A stretch of DNA of 64,000 nucleotides from Liopterus haemorrhoidalis (lineage: Eukaryota > Arthropoda > Insecta > Coleoptera > Dytiscidae), in the NCBI GenBank assembly GCA_963971575.1, contig OZ020616.1:888924-952923 (forward strand), written 5' to 3'. Every line of letters begins with the position of its first letter. Position 1 is the stretch's first letter. Shown piece by piece: positions 10,601-25,000 of the stretch. The notes beneath the pieces were generated by a model. The model searched no databases. It saw nothing but the letters and a program-made list of their open reading frames with translations, and was not told the DNA's origin. Position numbers and translations under genes: made by a program.

Positions 10601-13600
10601 AAGTTATTTTTAAGATGAACGTTCCATTGTTACCTGTTTATTATTTTCTTTATAACCTTTTTGTCGGAAACACGTGTATTAAAATGTAATAACGTCTGGT
10701 TATTGTGGAGTTACCTTTGTGTTCCCGGCGGAATACCTGAGGCGGCAGACGGCAGAGATATCTTACGGCTATCTGCCCAAGACATACTCAATATAAATTG
10801 TTTTATGCGATATAATGAATGTCAGAATCATATTAAATCTCCGCGGAGCTCAGTTATCGAAGGTATTTTCATGCAAATTTATGTAGATTACTTATAAATG
10901 CACCAAGATCTATATAACAAAGTTTTTAAACACATTTTCACAATTATAAAACCATGTTGGATAAAATACGAGGTTTGCTATTTCGGCTTTAACGATTTTC
11001 AAAGCTATAAAAGTCGTTCAGAAAGTATAGAACAGGGGTCGGCAACCAGCAGCGCGTAAGACTAATGCGGCCCGTCGAACGATTTCATACGGACCACCAA
11101 TAAGAAAATAACGGGTGTTTTTTTTAGAGGTATAGAACTTTAAATTGCAATAAAACAACGATGGATTATTCGATTGACATGAATTTTTTTTTATTCGAAA
11201 GATAATCTTGTGGCATTACATTAAATCATACCAACAAGACGGCGCAACATGTCACACAGCTCGTGCCACAATCGATTTATTGAAAGACACGTTTGGTGAC
11301 CGCCTAATTTCACGTTTTGGACCTGTGAATTGGCCTCCAAGATCTTGTGATTTAACACCGCTGGACTACTTTCTGTGGGGCTATGTAAAGTCATTGGTCT
11401 ATGCGGATAAGCCACAAACGCTTGACCATTTGGAAGACAACATTCGCCGTGTTATTGCCGATATACGGCCACAAATGTTGGAAAAAGTCATCGAAAATTG
11501 GACGTCCAGATTGGACTACATCCGAGCCAGCCGTGGCGGTCATATGCCAGAAATCATATTTAAAATGTAATGCCACAAGATTATCTTTCGAATAAAAAAA
11601 AATTCATGTCAATCGAATAATCCATCGTTGTTTTATTGCAATTTAAAGTTCTATACCTCTAAAAAAAACACCCATTATAAAGTTTATTTTTCTTACCAAA
11701 CGTGGCCAATATATAAAGCCGCATTCAGAGCTCTTAAATCAATAGCTTATGCACTGTAGCTTATGGACTATTCACTGTCACCAGAAAGTTTATCATATGA
11801 TAAGACGTAAAACCGTTCAGACCTCCAAATTTAATACGCTGTTTGTTGTGGATTGTGCATAATTTTCTAAACTTATAGCTAGTGAGATGTTTTAATGAGA
11901 CAGACATATAAACACATTGGCTATTGTATTATATCAATGACACCGTAGTTATCGAATGCCTTTACATAACCAAACATGTCATCATTAACAAATTTTGCTC
12001 AAAATTACAAAGACGGACTGTAAATATGATCAATTTAGGTAATTAGGTAGTTAAAATCTAAGACAACAGAATTATAAGAACGATAATACATATAAAAGAT
12101 TTTACGAAGCTAAATAGTTGGTTTCAAAATTCACAGATGGAGGGCTATTCGTAACGTACTAATTTATAACAGTGAATGGTACATGTAACGTTAAAAAGAA
12201 TGCATAGAAACATAAGTTACAGCTAACAAAGCACAGTCTACAACCTCTTAATTTAAAGAGCTCTGAATGCGGCTTAACTGACGCGCTACTTTAGGCTTCT
12301 TATACCCTAGACCAGGGGTTCTTAAACTTATGTAGTCCGAGGACCCCCTCTTGAACAAAATTTTTTTTCCCATCCCAGCCCTAGGTGTTTTACGTCGTTC
12401 TAGAGACTTAATTTCTGGCTCAATAATCTCATAGGCACTACGTTGTAATAAATATTGGTAAAAATGTATCGCTGGTTATTTTAATAAATGGTCTTGTGCA
12501 TTTATAGAGGAACATTTTTATTAGCATATAGAATAAAAAACATAAAATTAATAAAAATAGTAATAAAAAGCAGGGCTTCGAACCGGAACTGAACCGAAAA
12601 CCGAAAACCGAAAAAAACCGTCATTTTTGTCGGAACGAAAACAGGCGCTGAACCGAAAAAAAAATATCGGTTTATTTCGGTTCAGATAATTTTTATGGGA
12701 GTGAATATAAAATATAAAATACATTTTATTTAAGATTTATTTTTAACTGATGAGCAGAAAAAGAATCGTCATTTTTTTAACTGATAAGTAAAACAAATCC
12801 GCTTCTATTATTTCGGGTGGGTAAACGCCCAGACCCCCCCCCCTCAGTGGCCTAGGTATGATTATTACAAAATAAGGAATAAAATGTTATTCTAAATTAT
12901 AATAGAAAATACATTTCTAATACAAATAAAAGCATTTAAACATTTCAAAACAGTCACTCGGAACTGAACCGAAAACCGAAAAAAAAACGTTATTTTTGCC
13001 GGAACAAAAACCGGAACCGAACTGATATATTTTTTTTTAATTGAACCGAAACGAAAAAAATAACGGTTCGAAGCCCTGATAAAAATAATAAAAAAAGTTA
13101 TAAATTATAATACGTTAAACTCATACAAACATTTCTTGGCATATAAGGGGCAAGTATTGTATCCGCGAAAATTTTCGATGTTGAGATTTTGACTGATGAC
13201 CACGTTTCATGGTCCAAAAAACTTATTTTCGAAGTGCCGTCCATATGTGTGTGTCTGTGTATACACGATAACTCAAGAACGGTTCAACTTAGAGAGTTCG
13301 TTTTGGTCTTAAAAAAATCTCCTATTAATTGGAAAGAAGCCTATTGTTTTTTATAAAGATCCGAAACCGGAAACGGAAGTTATCTAAATTTAAAATTTAA
13401 AAAAATTCATAACTAGTAAACCAAGCCGTGGACAAAAATTTGTATGAAACATAATTTGATGTATTTTTGAAGGTTTACCTAAATATATATATTTTTTTAA
13501 TTTAAAAAATATATATATATATATTTTTTTATTTATTTATTTTTTTTTATTATTTTTTTTTTATGGGAGGGCAAGTCTAGCGGAGGCCTCCCTTGGCCAC

Positions 13601-16600
13601 TGGTTTATTTTTTTATGCCAAAAGGCTTTGTTCTTATGGCGCCTTAAGGTGTAGCTTGTACTTAATTCCATCACGTAAAAACTGAACTCTCTAACGCGGT
13701 TATCCCTTAAAATACGAAGCGGGTAGTCCATTATCTGAGGTAATTAAGGTCAATTTCTTTTTTTTGTGAAACAAATTTAATTAATCACAATAGCTTGTAA
13801 GCGTGACCTATGACCTATCAAACTTTTTAGAACTAGAGATTGCTTCTCTTCGTATAATCCATAGGGCGTGGGAGCGACTTTCCATTCATTTTCTTTTTAT
13901 GTCTTGCTGTTATATATTACATACTTTGGCGACAAAGTGATTCAATATCCATTTCTAGAATTTCATAGATATAATAATGCGTCAGTCATTTCTTACACGT
14001 AGCGGTTCATTTATTTATTAATAACGAGGATTGCCTCTTATATTTCGGGATTGCGCTAAACTAATGCTGCCATCTGGCAAATGACACTTCTATCGTAAAG
14101 CTTGAAATTTTTGACAGTATATGTACTCAGAACGTTTTGACGTACAAGTGCTATTTGTATTGTTTACAGTAACTTGAAAAAATCATCTCGGCTTAAAATG
14201 GAATTAAATCGTGAACGTTTTCGAGCGATTATTTTTAACTTTTTCGACGTGGATTAACCCAACAACAGTGCATCGATGAACTTAATTCGACTTTTGGCGA
14301 TGAAGCACCATCAAGGACTACTGTTTATCGATGGTTTGCCGATTTCAATCGTGGCCGTAGTTCGCTTAAGGACGAATTTCATGAAGGTCGTCCAAAATCG
14401 GTTGTTGTTCCGAAAAACATTAATGCTGTGCGTGAAGTGATACTGCAAGATCGTCATGTGACTTATCGTGAGATTTTGGTATCCTTGGGCATTAGTGGGA
14501 CCAGCATACATTCAATATTGCATGAACATTTGGTCGTCAAAAAGATTTATTCACGTTGGATCCCACATAATTTGACAATAGCAGTGGAAAATGTTTCAAT
14601 CGGAGTGGAAAAAGTGCTTCATAAATTAGTTCAAACGCATGCAAAGGTGTATTAATCTTCATGGAGAATATTTTGAAAAACAATAAAGCCACTTTTGTTG
14701 ATAAATCAGTAGCGCAGCGATGGGGGGCCGGGGTACAAATGACCTGGGCGCCGGCATTCAGAGGGCGCCGAAATTAAGGACGATAAGGTGATTTTCAGGG
14801 CCGGAGGAACGCAGTCGGCGCTTGATGCTAGGGGGGCGCCAAGGTTAAAGTGAAAACCTTTTTTTTTAGGTCTCAGGGGCGCTGATTTACCTGGTTGTCC
14901 CCGGGCGCAGAAATACCACGCTACGCAACTGTGATAAATAATTGTTTTTTATCTCAAATCCCGAAATATAAAAGATAAAAGGCAATCTTCGTATTTTATG
15001 ATATTTCTAAAATGTCTGCCGTACAAACAGAGAGACAGACAGAGAGACACAGACGGACGGACGGACAGACAAACAGACGGTTAGACGGACGGGCAGACAG
15101 AGTTGGTTGGTTAGTTAAAATTTTTGGCGCACAGCAATAAAGACTATTTGCGCCACGGAAAGAAAGACAGACAGATAGACAGACAGACGGACAGAAGCAC
15201 GGACAGACAGACAAAAGGCAGGTAGACAGACTGACAGACAGATAGACAGATACATAAGTGACGTTCTAAGGGTTTTTGGTCAGACATATAAAATAGACTA
15301 GACCAGGGTTTCCCAAATGGTGGGACTGCGACCCAGTACCGGGTCGCGGTAAGCGAAATGCCGGCTCGCCTAAAAACACGCGAAATCTAGGTGATAAATT
15401 GTCGTCAGGAATACCCAGTTATAGCGGAAAGAGCAATAAAATTTCTAATGTCTTTCGTCACGACCTATAAGTGCGAAGCAGGTTTCTCAACATTAATCGT
15501 CCTTAAAAATAAGTACCGAAACCGATTGGAAGTAGAACCAGATCTAAGGATAAAGCTATCATCGTTTTCTCCTAATCTGAAATTAGTAGTAAAAAATAAA
15601 CAGCACCACAATTCTCATTAATAATTTATTGGTTCTCATTAATAATTTTTGTTTAATTTCTATAAATTTTTGTAACGGTTAACGCTTTTTTATTATAATT
15701 ATTATGTGAAGAAATGAAAACTGTATGGGCATCCATATGTTTCAGTTTACCTATAGGCTATTATAGGCGGAAAAATTTTAGTGGGTCACGAAGAAAAAGT
15801 GTGAAAATTACCGGGCCACGGAAAAAAAAGTTAAAAAAAAAAAAAACGCTAGACTAGACTACAGTAGAAGAGTGATTTTGTAAACCGCGAGATACTGAAT
15901 AAATGAAAGATTGCATAGAGTGTCGGTAGCATCAGATTTGCAGGCATGTTTAATTCAGGTGAGTGGAGTAATTCGTTGGGTAATGCAGCTGCATGACGTG
16001 AATCTAAAGGCTGTAAAACAGCGTATGTTCCAGTTTACACCACGTGCAACAAGTATTGACGTTTCCATGTGTGCGTCCAACAATGTCTGCGCCCATGGAA
16101 AGGTCATCCATGATCTAATATAATTCCTAAATGAGTATTTATGAATTTTCAACTCCAGTATATTTAGTAATACCCACGAGACATACTTTACTATTTAATT
16201 AATTTATGCGGGACTTGGAAAAGCGAGCATTTGTGTATTTGCGCTGTAATTATACCTGGTAAAACCATGGACTGACAACGGAACAAAAACGTATTAACTA
16301 AATTTTAATTATAAAATAATAAATATTCCTTATTGGCAAAGACGTATTGTCTGTTTGTCTAACTAACTGTCGGTCTTGTCTGAGTATCTGTCTGTCTTTT
16401 CTGTTTGTCTGTCTGTCCAAGATTCACGGAAAACCGACTGCACATATTTTCACGTAATTTGTTATGATGATAGAGTAAAACCAGGATTCAAACATAGGCT
16501 GTAAGAAATCTCAAAATTTTTATTCTAGGGGAGTGTTTAAAATATCTCTACAGGAGTAGGGTAACAGGAGTGGTACGGGCTCACAAACTACGAAATCCTG

Positions 16601-18927
16601 AAATTTGTGCAAATTCACACGCTCGACACGAAAGCAGGGGCAAAAAAAACGCAATCCGAAACACACGGATCAGAGGCAAACGCAACCCGCAACACACGCT
16701 CGGTCCTGGCGTAGGAACAAAAGGGGGGGGGGGTCTCTACAGTTGTGGGTGTTAAAAAAAGGTTCTTTCCTCTAAAATTAAAATGATGACTTAAAAAAAA
16801 AATCAGCTGTGGCAACCACAGGACCGACCGCCATCTCAAAGTATTTATTTAATTTATGCTGCTTTATCAAAAAATGTTGCAAATAAAAGCTATTAGTTAT
16901 TGCATTAATAGCAACTTTTGTTAAATAAATTTTTTCGTAACATTTCCAAAAATCTGAAAACCGACACGAGTAAACTCCCATTTCGATTTTTACCAAAAGT
17001 TGATCAAGTCAAGTGCCATTGATGTCAAAAGCTTAAATATGAAGTTTCATAAAAAATCCTTTTAGCCGAATTCGCTCTGCACGTGTACACAGACAGACAG
17101 ACAGACACACAGACAGATACACAGACAGACAGACATCATGCTAAAAATAGTCAAAACGTTATGTAGAGACCTCAATTCGTGGAGATCCATCGAAATCTCG
17201 AAATGTCAAAATCGGTATGATCTCAATACCTCCCTTATATATGTTGGCGGTCGGTAAAAATAAATAAATGGGAAATTTTTATGGTTGTTTTGTTAATAAA
17301 TTTAATTTTTTTGTATAGATCAAATTATGGAGTGACTTTGGGAAAATTAAAATTGTTTTTTAATTAATATGACTGATGACCTTTGCTGAACGTAATTAAT
17401 TTCCAGACTAATTAATCGCGAATTTCCTTTTCGTCAACTTTCATTATAATATCTGTGTACTTTTTCATTTATAACCAGATCTGTAAAGGACAATTTAATT
17501 TATTTTTTAATTAATTTACTCTTTATTCCATGTTATTTGCTCAATGGTCTATTTTTAAACATCCCAAATAAAAAACAAATATATTTATAATGTCATTTTA
17601 AATCAAATTTTTAAAGAATTGAGGGGAATTGTGAATTTTGATACATTTCAAGATTTCGGAGGTATTTAATAGGGATGGATATCGGATACCGGATGTAGAT
17701 TCCAAATCTAGTTCCGCCTAAACGTTTGGAACAGCCTTTACATATTTTAACTTTAGTTTTAGACATTCAATAATACTAGTGTTAAAAACATTGATAGTCC
17801 AGTAACATAAGTCTTGCAATAGCGATGTCAATACATCAAAAAAGTCAATAATCATCTCTAGTATTTAATATGTGTGGCCCTTACCTGTAATAAATCAAAT
17901 TGTTGAAAATTCTTGGATAAAACAAAGTGACCTGTGACCTATTAAACATCTGTGCGATGCGGGTCACATCTTCAATGTTTGCAGGCGTAACCTTTGATCC
18001 AGCTTTATCTCTAGCTCACTGCTTGGCGAACTTTTTTGTGTATCACTCCAATATATACAGTCCTGTGCGTAAAAATAGTAGTGGTAAAATTGTATTTATT
18101 TAATTGAAAGTTACCTATTTATTTATCTAATTGCATTACATTTATAATATACAGGGTGTTTGTTTGTAACGGGGCACCTCGAATAACTCCTTTATTTTAA
18201 GAGATACAAAAAATTCTTCAGAATAAATGTTAAACTAGACAAAAAAAGCCCATCTAAAGGTTACTATAATAATTCTGAGGCACTTCCGGTTTCACCGAAA
18301 ATGATGTCAACTTTTGATCTAGCATAAGGAATCGATAATTTTATATATATTTTTTTAAAAGTACATTAAATTAGCTTTACAATGACACCAAAAAATTATA
18401 TTTTTATGTTAACCATTTTAAAATGGTGACCATTTATTTACAAAATAATAATCAACATAAGTTTTACAAAGTTGAACGTAGCAAGCTTTGAAAACAATAA
18501 AAAAAGAAACAAAATATCTCTAAAATAAACTATTTGACTGAACAACCTGCCGCTTAAATGGCAAAAGTGTATAGACAATATGGGTGTATATTTTGATGAA
18601 TAAAATGAAATGGGAGTTCTATCGTGTCGATTTTAAGATTTTTGCGAATATTTCATAACAGAAAAATTATTCGAAAAAAAATATTTAACAAAAGTTGCTA
18701 TAAAAGCAATAACTAACAACTTTTATTTGAGATTATTTTTGATTAAACGAAAAAATTGTGAAAAATTTTTCGAAATTTTTTCCAAGTATCTATTTTTTAC
18801 CGACCGTCAACATATATAAGGGAGGTATTGTGATCATACCGATTTTGACATTTCGAGATTTCGATGGATCTCAACGAATTGAGGTCCCTACATAACATTT
18901 TGACTATTTTTAGCATGATGTCTGTCG

Positions 18928-19001
<74 letters not shown>

Positions 19002-22000
19002 CTGTCTGTCTGTCCGTCTGTCTGTCTGTGTACACGTGTAGAGCAAATTCGGCTGAAAGGATTTTTATGAAACTTTATATATAAGCTTCAGCCATCAATG
19101 GCACGAGTTGATAAACTTTTGGTAAAAATCGGTTGACTAAAAATGGGAGTTTACTCGTGTCGATATTAAGATTTTTGTGAATATTTCACAACAGAAAAAT
19201 ATTTCGAAAAAATTTATTGAACAAAAGTTGCTATAAAAGCAATAATTAATAACTTTAATTTGAAAAGTTTTTTGATAAAACGAAAATTATTCGAAATTTT
19301 TTCCAAGTCTAAATTTTTTCATATTATATATAACGTTTCCATGGTCATGATAAATAATATCTCTGTTAGAAAATATTAGGCCAAGGTATTTCTACTCTTC
19401 TGCTGGAATGTATTTTACACAAGTACTTGTGATGGCGGTCGGTCCTGTGGTGGCCACAGCTGATTTTTCATACTTGATATGTAAGGTTTCCATGGTCATG
19501 ATAAATAATATCTCTGTTAGAAAATATTAGGCCAAGGTATTTCTACTCTTCTGCTGGAATGTATTTTACACAAGTACTTGTGATGGCGGTCGGTCCTGTG
19601 GTGGCCACAGCTGATTTTTCATACTTGATATGTAACGTTTCCATGGTCATGATAAATAATATCTCTGTTAGAAAATATTAGGCCAAGTTATTTCTACTCT
19701 TCTGCTGGAATGTATTTTACACAAGTACTTAGGATGGCGGTCGGTCCTGTGGTGGCCACAGCTGATTTTTCATACTTGATATGTAACGTTTCCATGGTCA
19801 TGATAAATAATATCTCTGTTAGAAAATATTAGGCCAAGTTATTTCTACTCTTCTGCTGGAATGTATTTTACACAAGTACTTGTGATGGCGGTCGGTCCTG
19901 TGGTGGCCACAGCTGATTTTTCATACTTGATATGTAAGGTTTCCATGGTCATGATAAATAATATCTCTGTTAGAAAATATTAGGCAAAGTTATTTCTACT
20001 CTGCTGCTAGAATGTATTATATACAAGTACATTGGGGTGGCGTTCGGTCCTGTGGTGGCCACAGCTGATTTTTTCTACAAATTTCATCCTTGACGACCTA
20101 ATAATAAATAACAATATAACAATATAATCGATTATTTCAATAATTCGATTAATTGTTGCTATCTCTACTTATTGCTCTATTCTCAGTCTTTTGATAAGGC
20201 GTAATATTCTAACATTTATTGCGTAAAATGACGGTGATATCTCGTTGAATTCAAGTTTGTAAATTTGCTTTCCCGACTTTGTAAATTGTGATGTGTATAG
20301 TGTATAAAATAAAATGACTTCAGCTGTAATATTTAATATCATAACATAACAAAATACTTAGTACAAGAGTAGCGAGGGAATGATATAACGGGGGACCTTG
20401 GTGTGACCTACTTTTAGAAATAGAAACAAGAATTTATAGCCCATCTCACATTTTGCAATTTCAATCATTTTGTGTTTTTTAATTTTTACCTCATGCATTT
20501 AACATTTGAATTGTGTTTTTCCTCTTTCAATAAATCATTGACGGCCCGGAGAATACATTAAAATATATTGAAACGTCCAACATCAGATCGTAACTCATTC
20601 AAAAATGTCAAAGTACGCAATAAAAAAATATTTCTTTACTATATTCGTAAAATTTGATATTTGTTATTGTGAAATGAGTGGCAGCTTATAAATTGACCCA
20701 GTAGTTTGTTCACAGTAAGCGTTTAAAAAAAAAACAAGTTTGTGACAAAATGGATATTACTCGTGAAGGTTTTCGTTGGATAATTTTTTACGATTTTAGT
20801 AAAGGCCTAACTCAACAACAATGCATAGATTCGCTTCGTTCAACTTTCGGTAATGAAGCACCATCAGAAAAGACTGTTTACAATTGGTTTGCAAAATTTC
20901 GCCGTGGTCGTGGTTCCGTCAGTTATGAATCTCGTGAAGGTCGACCAAAATCGGTTGTGATTAAAAAAAAACATCGAAAAAGACAATTGAAGAAGACCAC
21001 CATACTTGTCTCCACCATACTTGTCACGGGGTGAATTCGAGAACGGATCTTTTCTACAAAATTTATTATATAATATTAATTTCCATCAGAATACAATTGT
21101 TGGTCAAAATGGCTGCTGGTGTTGTCCGTTAGAATCTGATGTTAGTCCCGTTCTTGCCCCGGCTTCTCCAGGATCGGTCGAACCACCCCAGGTATCCGCA
21201 TGAGGCGAACACGTGGAGAAGCCCTGTAGACGACACATCTCGTCTTGGTGACTTCAACAGCTGGGCTGATCATTGGGCAGCGTGCTCACAAGAATGACTA
21301 CCACTTGACTACCAAGAATGACTAACTTGAATGACTAACGAACTCTATTCCCTAAGACGATTTTATAACTCTTAACCAGGACATTATGACGTCAAGTCCT
21401 ACTTAAATTGTTTTGGAAACATTATTCATTTGTGTAATTGTTGGTAGCAATTAAAGACCATTGTCAGCAAAATTGAATAATGTTTATCCACATATTAGAA
21501 TGTAGTTCAAAACGTATGTTGACAAATACGCAACGCTCTGCACATTCTTTAATTCCCAAAACCGTACGTCAGCAACCGTGACCTACACCGCCTAAAGGCC
21601 GCTCAAGAAATTGGGACATTAGAATACAATTATATCATAATTGTGACAATATACATAATAAATTCAAACTATTCCGTAGTAATTAGTATAATAATTTGGG
21701 CGTAGAGTTAGCGTATTCGAGAATATCCTTCTCAATATAAAAAGTTCAAGTCAAATCTAGGTATCGTTCGTATTTTTAGGATGTACGCATCGAGAATAGT
21801 TTGTAAGAAATCTTAAAGTTTAGACAGTTTATTTTTAAAACAGAATGAAGATTTAGTGCTGTACGTCTGGTTGTATCAATGTGAAGGTGTACACTTCCCA
21901 AGGGAAGTGCGCCATTTGAGAAAACATGTTAGGGAGTATGGAGTATGGAGTATGCAGTCGATAATATCGAAACCCACTACAATTACCGGTAGCTGTCCAC

Positions 22001-25000
22001 TGAGACATTTATCATTAATTAAATTGTTGAGGTTCACGCATATTCTACCAGAGAAGTATAGGGGAAAAATTTTAAGATCGTAGCGCCACGCGGATTTTTT
22101 TGAAACCATTCTAAATCAGATACCACTTGACATTTACTAGTAAATAATTGCGAAAAGTATATCAAAAAACGACAAAAAATAAATAATTGTTTGGGATTTT
22201 CTGATTTTGTGAAGTGACATTACTTGTAAACATCTAAAATACTACATTTTGTGATCTGGTTTTAAGTTATGGCGGTTTTCCATTGTCGATTATTTTAACT
22301 ATATTGGGGGAAATAATAATTCCCGTGTTGTTTACCAAGGGGTAGAAATCTATAATGCTGGGCATATAATATTGTGTGGAGTCACTGAAAAAAACAGAGA
22401 GTTCATCAAGATTTATGCATTATGCCTACAGACTTGTGCATTAACAAATCCACATACAATAACAGGAATTTTCAAGATATGCGATAATAAATACAAAATT
22501 GAAAAAAAATTTTGTAGTCACTATCATTAAAATGTAATGAGCAAACTTTGATATAAGGGCTCACTTTTTTCCAATTTTTAAATTGTTTATCTAAACATCG
22601 CGTCGATTCCTAACCTCTTGCTTTCCCAATTTTGTTTCGAACCGTACGGTGTCTGATATTAGTGGAAACAAATGAAACGATATTTCCGGGTTTCTTCTTT
22701 GCAATGAATTGCACATAGGCACACAACAATATGTATTATACATTTTTCAATGATTATAATAAAACTTTAAAAACAAACTTCATACAAAACCAATACACAA
22801 AATGAAATGTTATCTGATGTACACAAGTTCATGAAACGCTCACCAGATGGTAGGGTGCTTAGCTGCAAATCCCTATAGATTTAACCTGGTCTTCATATAA
22901 TATACATTAACAATAACAACACAAAGTTAGTTAAATAAATATTATTTTTCTCTGTTATTTATAAAAATAATCAATATTTGAAAAACAACAATATCTCCAG
23001 ACTTTTCCGATGTGTGTATATGTAGATCGATTATATCAGGTCTGGGTAAAAGTTCGTGGCGTTTTTGCCGATAGACGGCGCCAATTGCAAATAACTCAGG
23101 AAACACAGATCGCAGCGACACCACTAAGCGCTTGTTGGAAAGGTGACAGTTCGAGCGTTACTTAGTGTCTAAATATCAAAATTTGTGCAGTGGTTGGAAA
23201 GTTGTTTGCGTTTGAAAATGGAGAAAAGTAATGAAAAATTGCGCTATGTTTTGCAATATTATTTCGACAAAGGGAAGATCGCTGCGCAGGCTTGTGAAAA
23301 AATTTGTGCTGTGTACGGTAAAGGTACTTTATCAAAATCTGCTGCGCGGAAATGATTCGCTCGCTTTCGTTCTGGTAATTTTAATGTGAAAGATGACTCA
23401 CGCTCTGGTCGTTCAATCATTGAAAAACCTGATGAAATTCTTGAAAAAGTCCAGCAAGACAGGCATATCAGCAGTATCGATATTGGTACGGAGCTAGGCA
23501 TTGACCACAAAACTGTTTTGAACCATTTACGGAAAGCTGGCTACAAAAAGAAGCTCGATATATGGGTTCCTCATGAGTTGAGCGCGAAAAACATAATAGA
23601 CCGAATTAACATCTGCGATGTGCTGCTGAAACGCAATTAAATCGAGCCATATCTGTAACGTGTCATAACCGGTTATGAAAAATGGATCACGTACGACAAT
23701 CGGAAGCGTAAAAGATCGTAGACAAGGGATGGTGAGCCGTCACAAGCGTTCGCGAAGCGAGGATTGACGCTGAACAAGGTGATGCTGTGTGTGTGGTGGG
23801 ACTGGAAGGGAATCGTCCACCATGAGCTACTTCCAGTTGGTCAGACGATTGATTCTCAACTCTACTGTGGAAGAGAACGGCCCGAATTGAATAATAGGAA
23901 AGGTGTTGTCTTTCATCATGACAACGCAAGACCACACACTTCTTTGATGACCCGTCAAAAATTGCGTTAGGAAATTTTGTTGCATCCACCATCTAGTCCA
24001 GACATCACCCTCTGACTATCACCTATTCCGATCTCTGCAGAATCCTCTCAATGGAATTAAGCTGGTTTCAAAAGAAGCCTGTGAAAACCACTTGATTCAG
24101 TTTTTCAACCATGGCTCTACCCGAAAAATGGCGAAACGTTGTCGATAATAATGGAGCATATTTGGTTTAAATAATATCTTTATTAAATAGGTTTGAGCCT
24201 AATATATACACATAGCTATACATTCAATATGACAAAGATTTTTTTTTTAAACAATATTGACATACACATAATATACAATGAACAATAAAAAAGTATAAAT
24301 ATACTGTAACAATTAAATTACACTACAATTAAAAAAATAAATAAACTATAAATTTAAAATTAATACAAAAAAAAAAACAATAAAAAATTGTGAAAAAAAT
24401 TAATTATCTTTTGTAAAGGTTTAATAACTTGACTTTGAATTGTTGAATTGAACATTCCTTTACATCATCAGGCAATGTATTATATTTATTAAAGCCTTTT
24501 TGAAAAATAAAATTAGTATTACACTTCTTTTTAGTGCCCTTAAGTGGTTACAAGAACGGGTATCATATAAATGAATATTACAATTGTAAATTATAAATTT
24601 ATCCAAGTATGTTGGAAGTAAACCATTAATTAATTTATACAAAAATATCATGGAACAAAATTCAACTCGTTCATCAACAGACAGCCAGGAGAGTATGTCC
24701 AAAAGTATTTCTCTAAATAAATTAATTTTCACACTATAACAAAACCAGTTGAATTTTACTAAAAAAAACGCCACGAACTTTTTCCCAGACCTGATATAAT
24801 ACAACGATTTTCTAAAAACTAATTCAATGTATTTTTATTTGTAGGAGGTGGATTTGAGTGCAGTGACACGTAGCCTTTGTGATGCAGTCGTTCGAACCTT
24901 CCCGCTACCCCGTTACACCCCAGTCACAAGACAAGAGAAACTTCAGGCTTTCATAGCAGACCATCTGCCCAGATCTGTTTACGATATCATCTATTCATCG

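Larger units (their letters stand above)
14024..14991 (+). mobile_element. Defective mariner interrupted by a hAT MITE
   Basis: Inverted ends ACGAGGATTGCC and GGCAATCTTCGT, each with an inner TATATTTCGGGATT block, mark the element. It carries the transposase fragment at 14198-14690 and a 225-bp hAT insertion at 14707-14931. TA borders are compatible with mariner. Confidence 0.65.
23034..24796 (+). mobile_element. Mariner with both ends, transposase dead, LINE inserted
   Basis: TA-flanked inverted ends: TATCAGGTCTGGG, with AAAGTTCGTGGCGTTTTT inside, and the complement CGCCACGAACTTTTTCCCAG through CCTGATA. The transposase pseudogene fills 23218-24168. The extra length over a normal 1.3-kb mariner is a LINE fragment at about 24170-24760. 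Confidence 0.8.
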
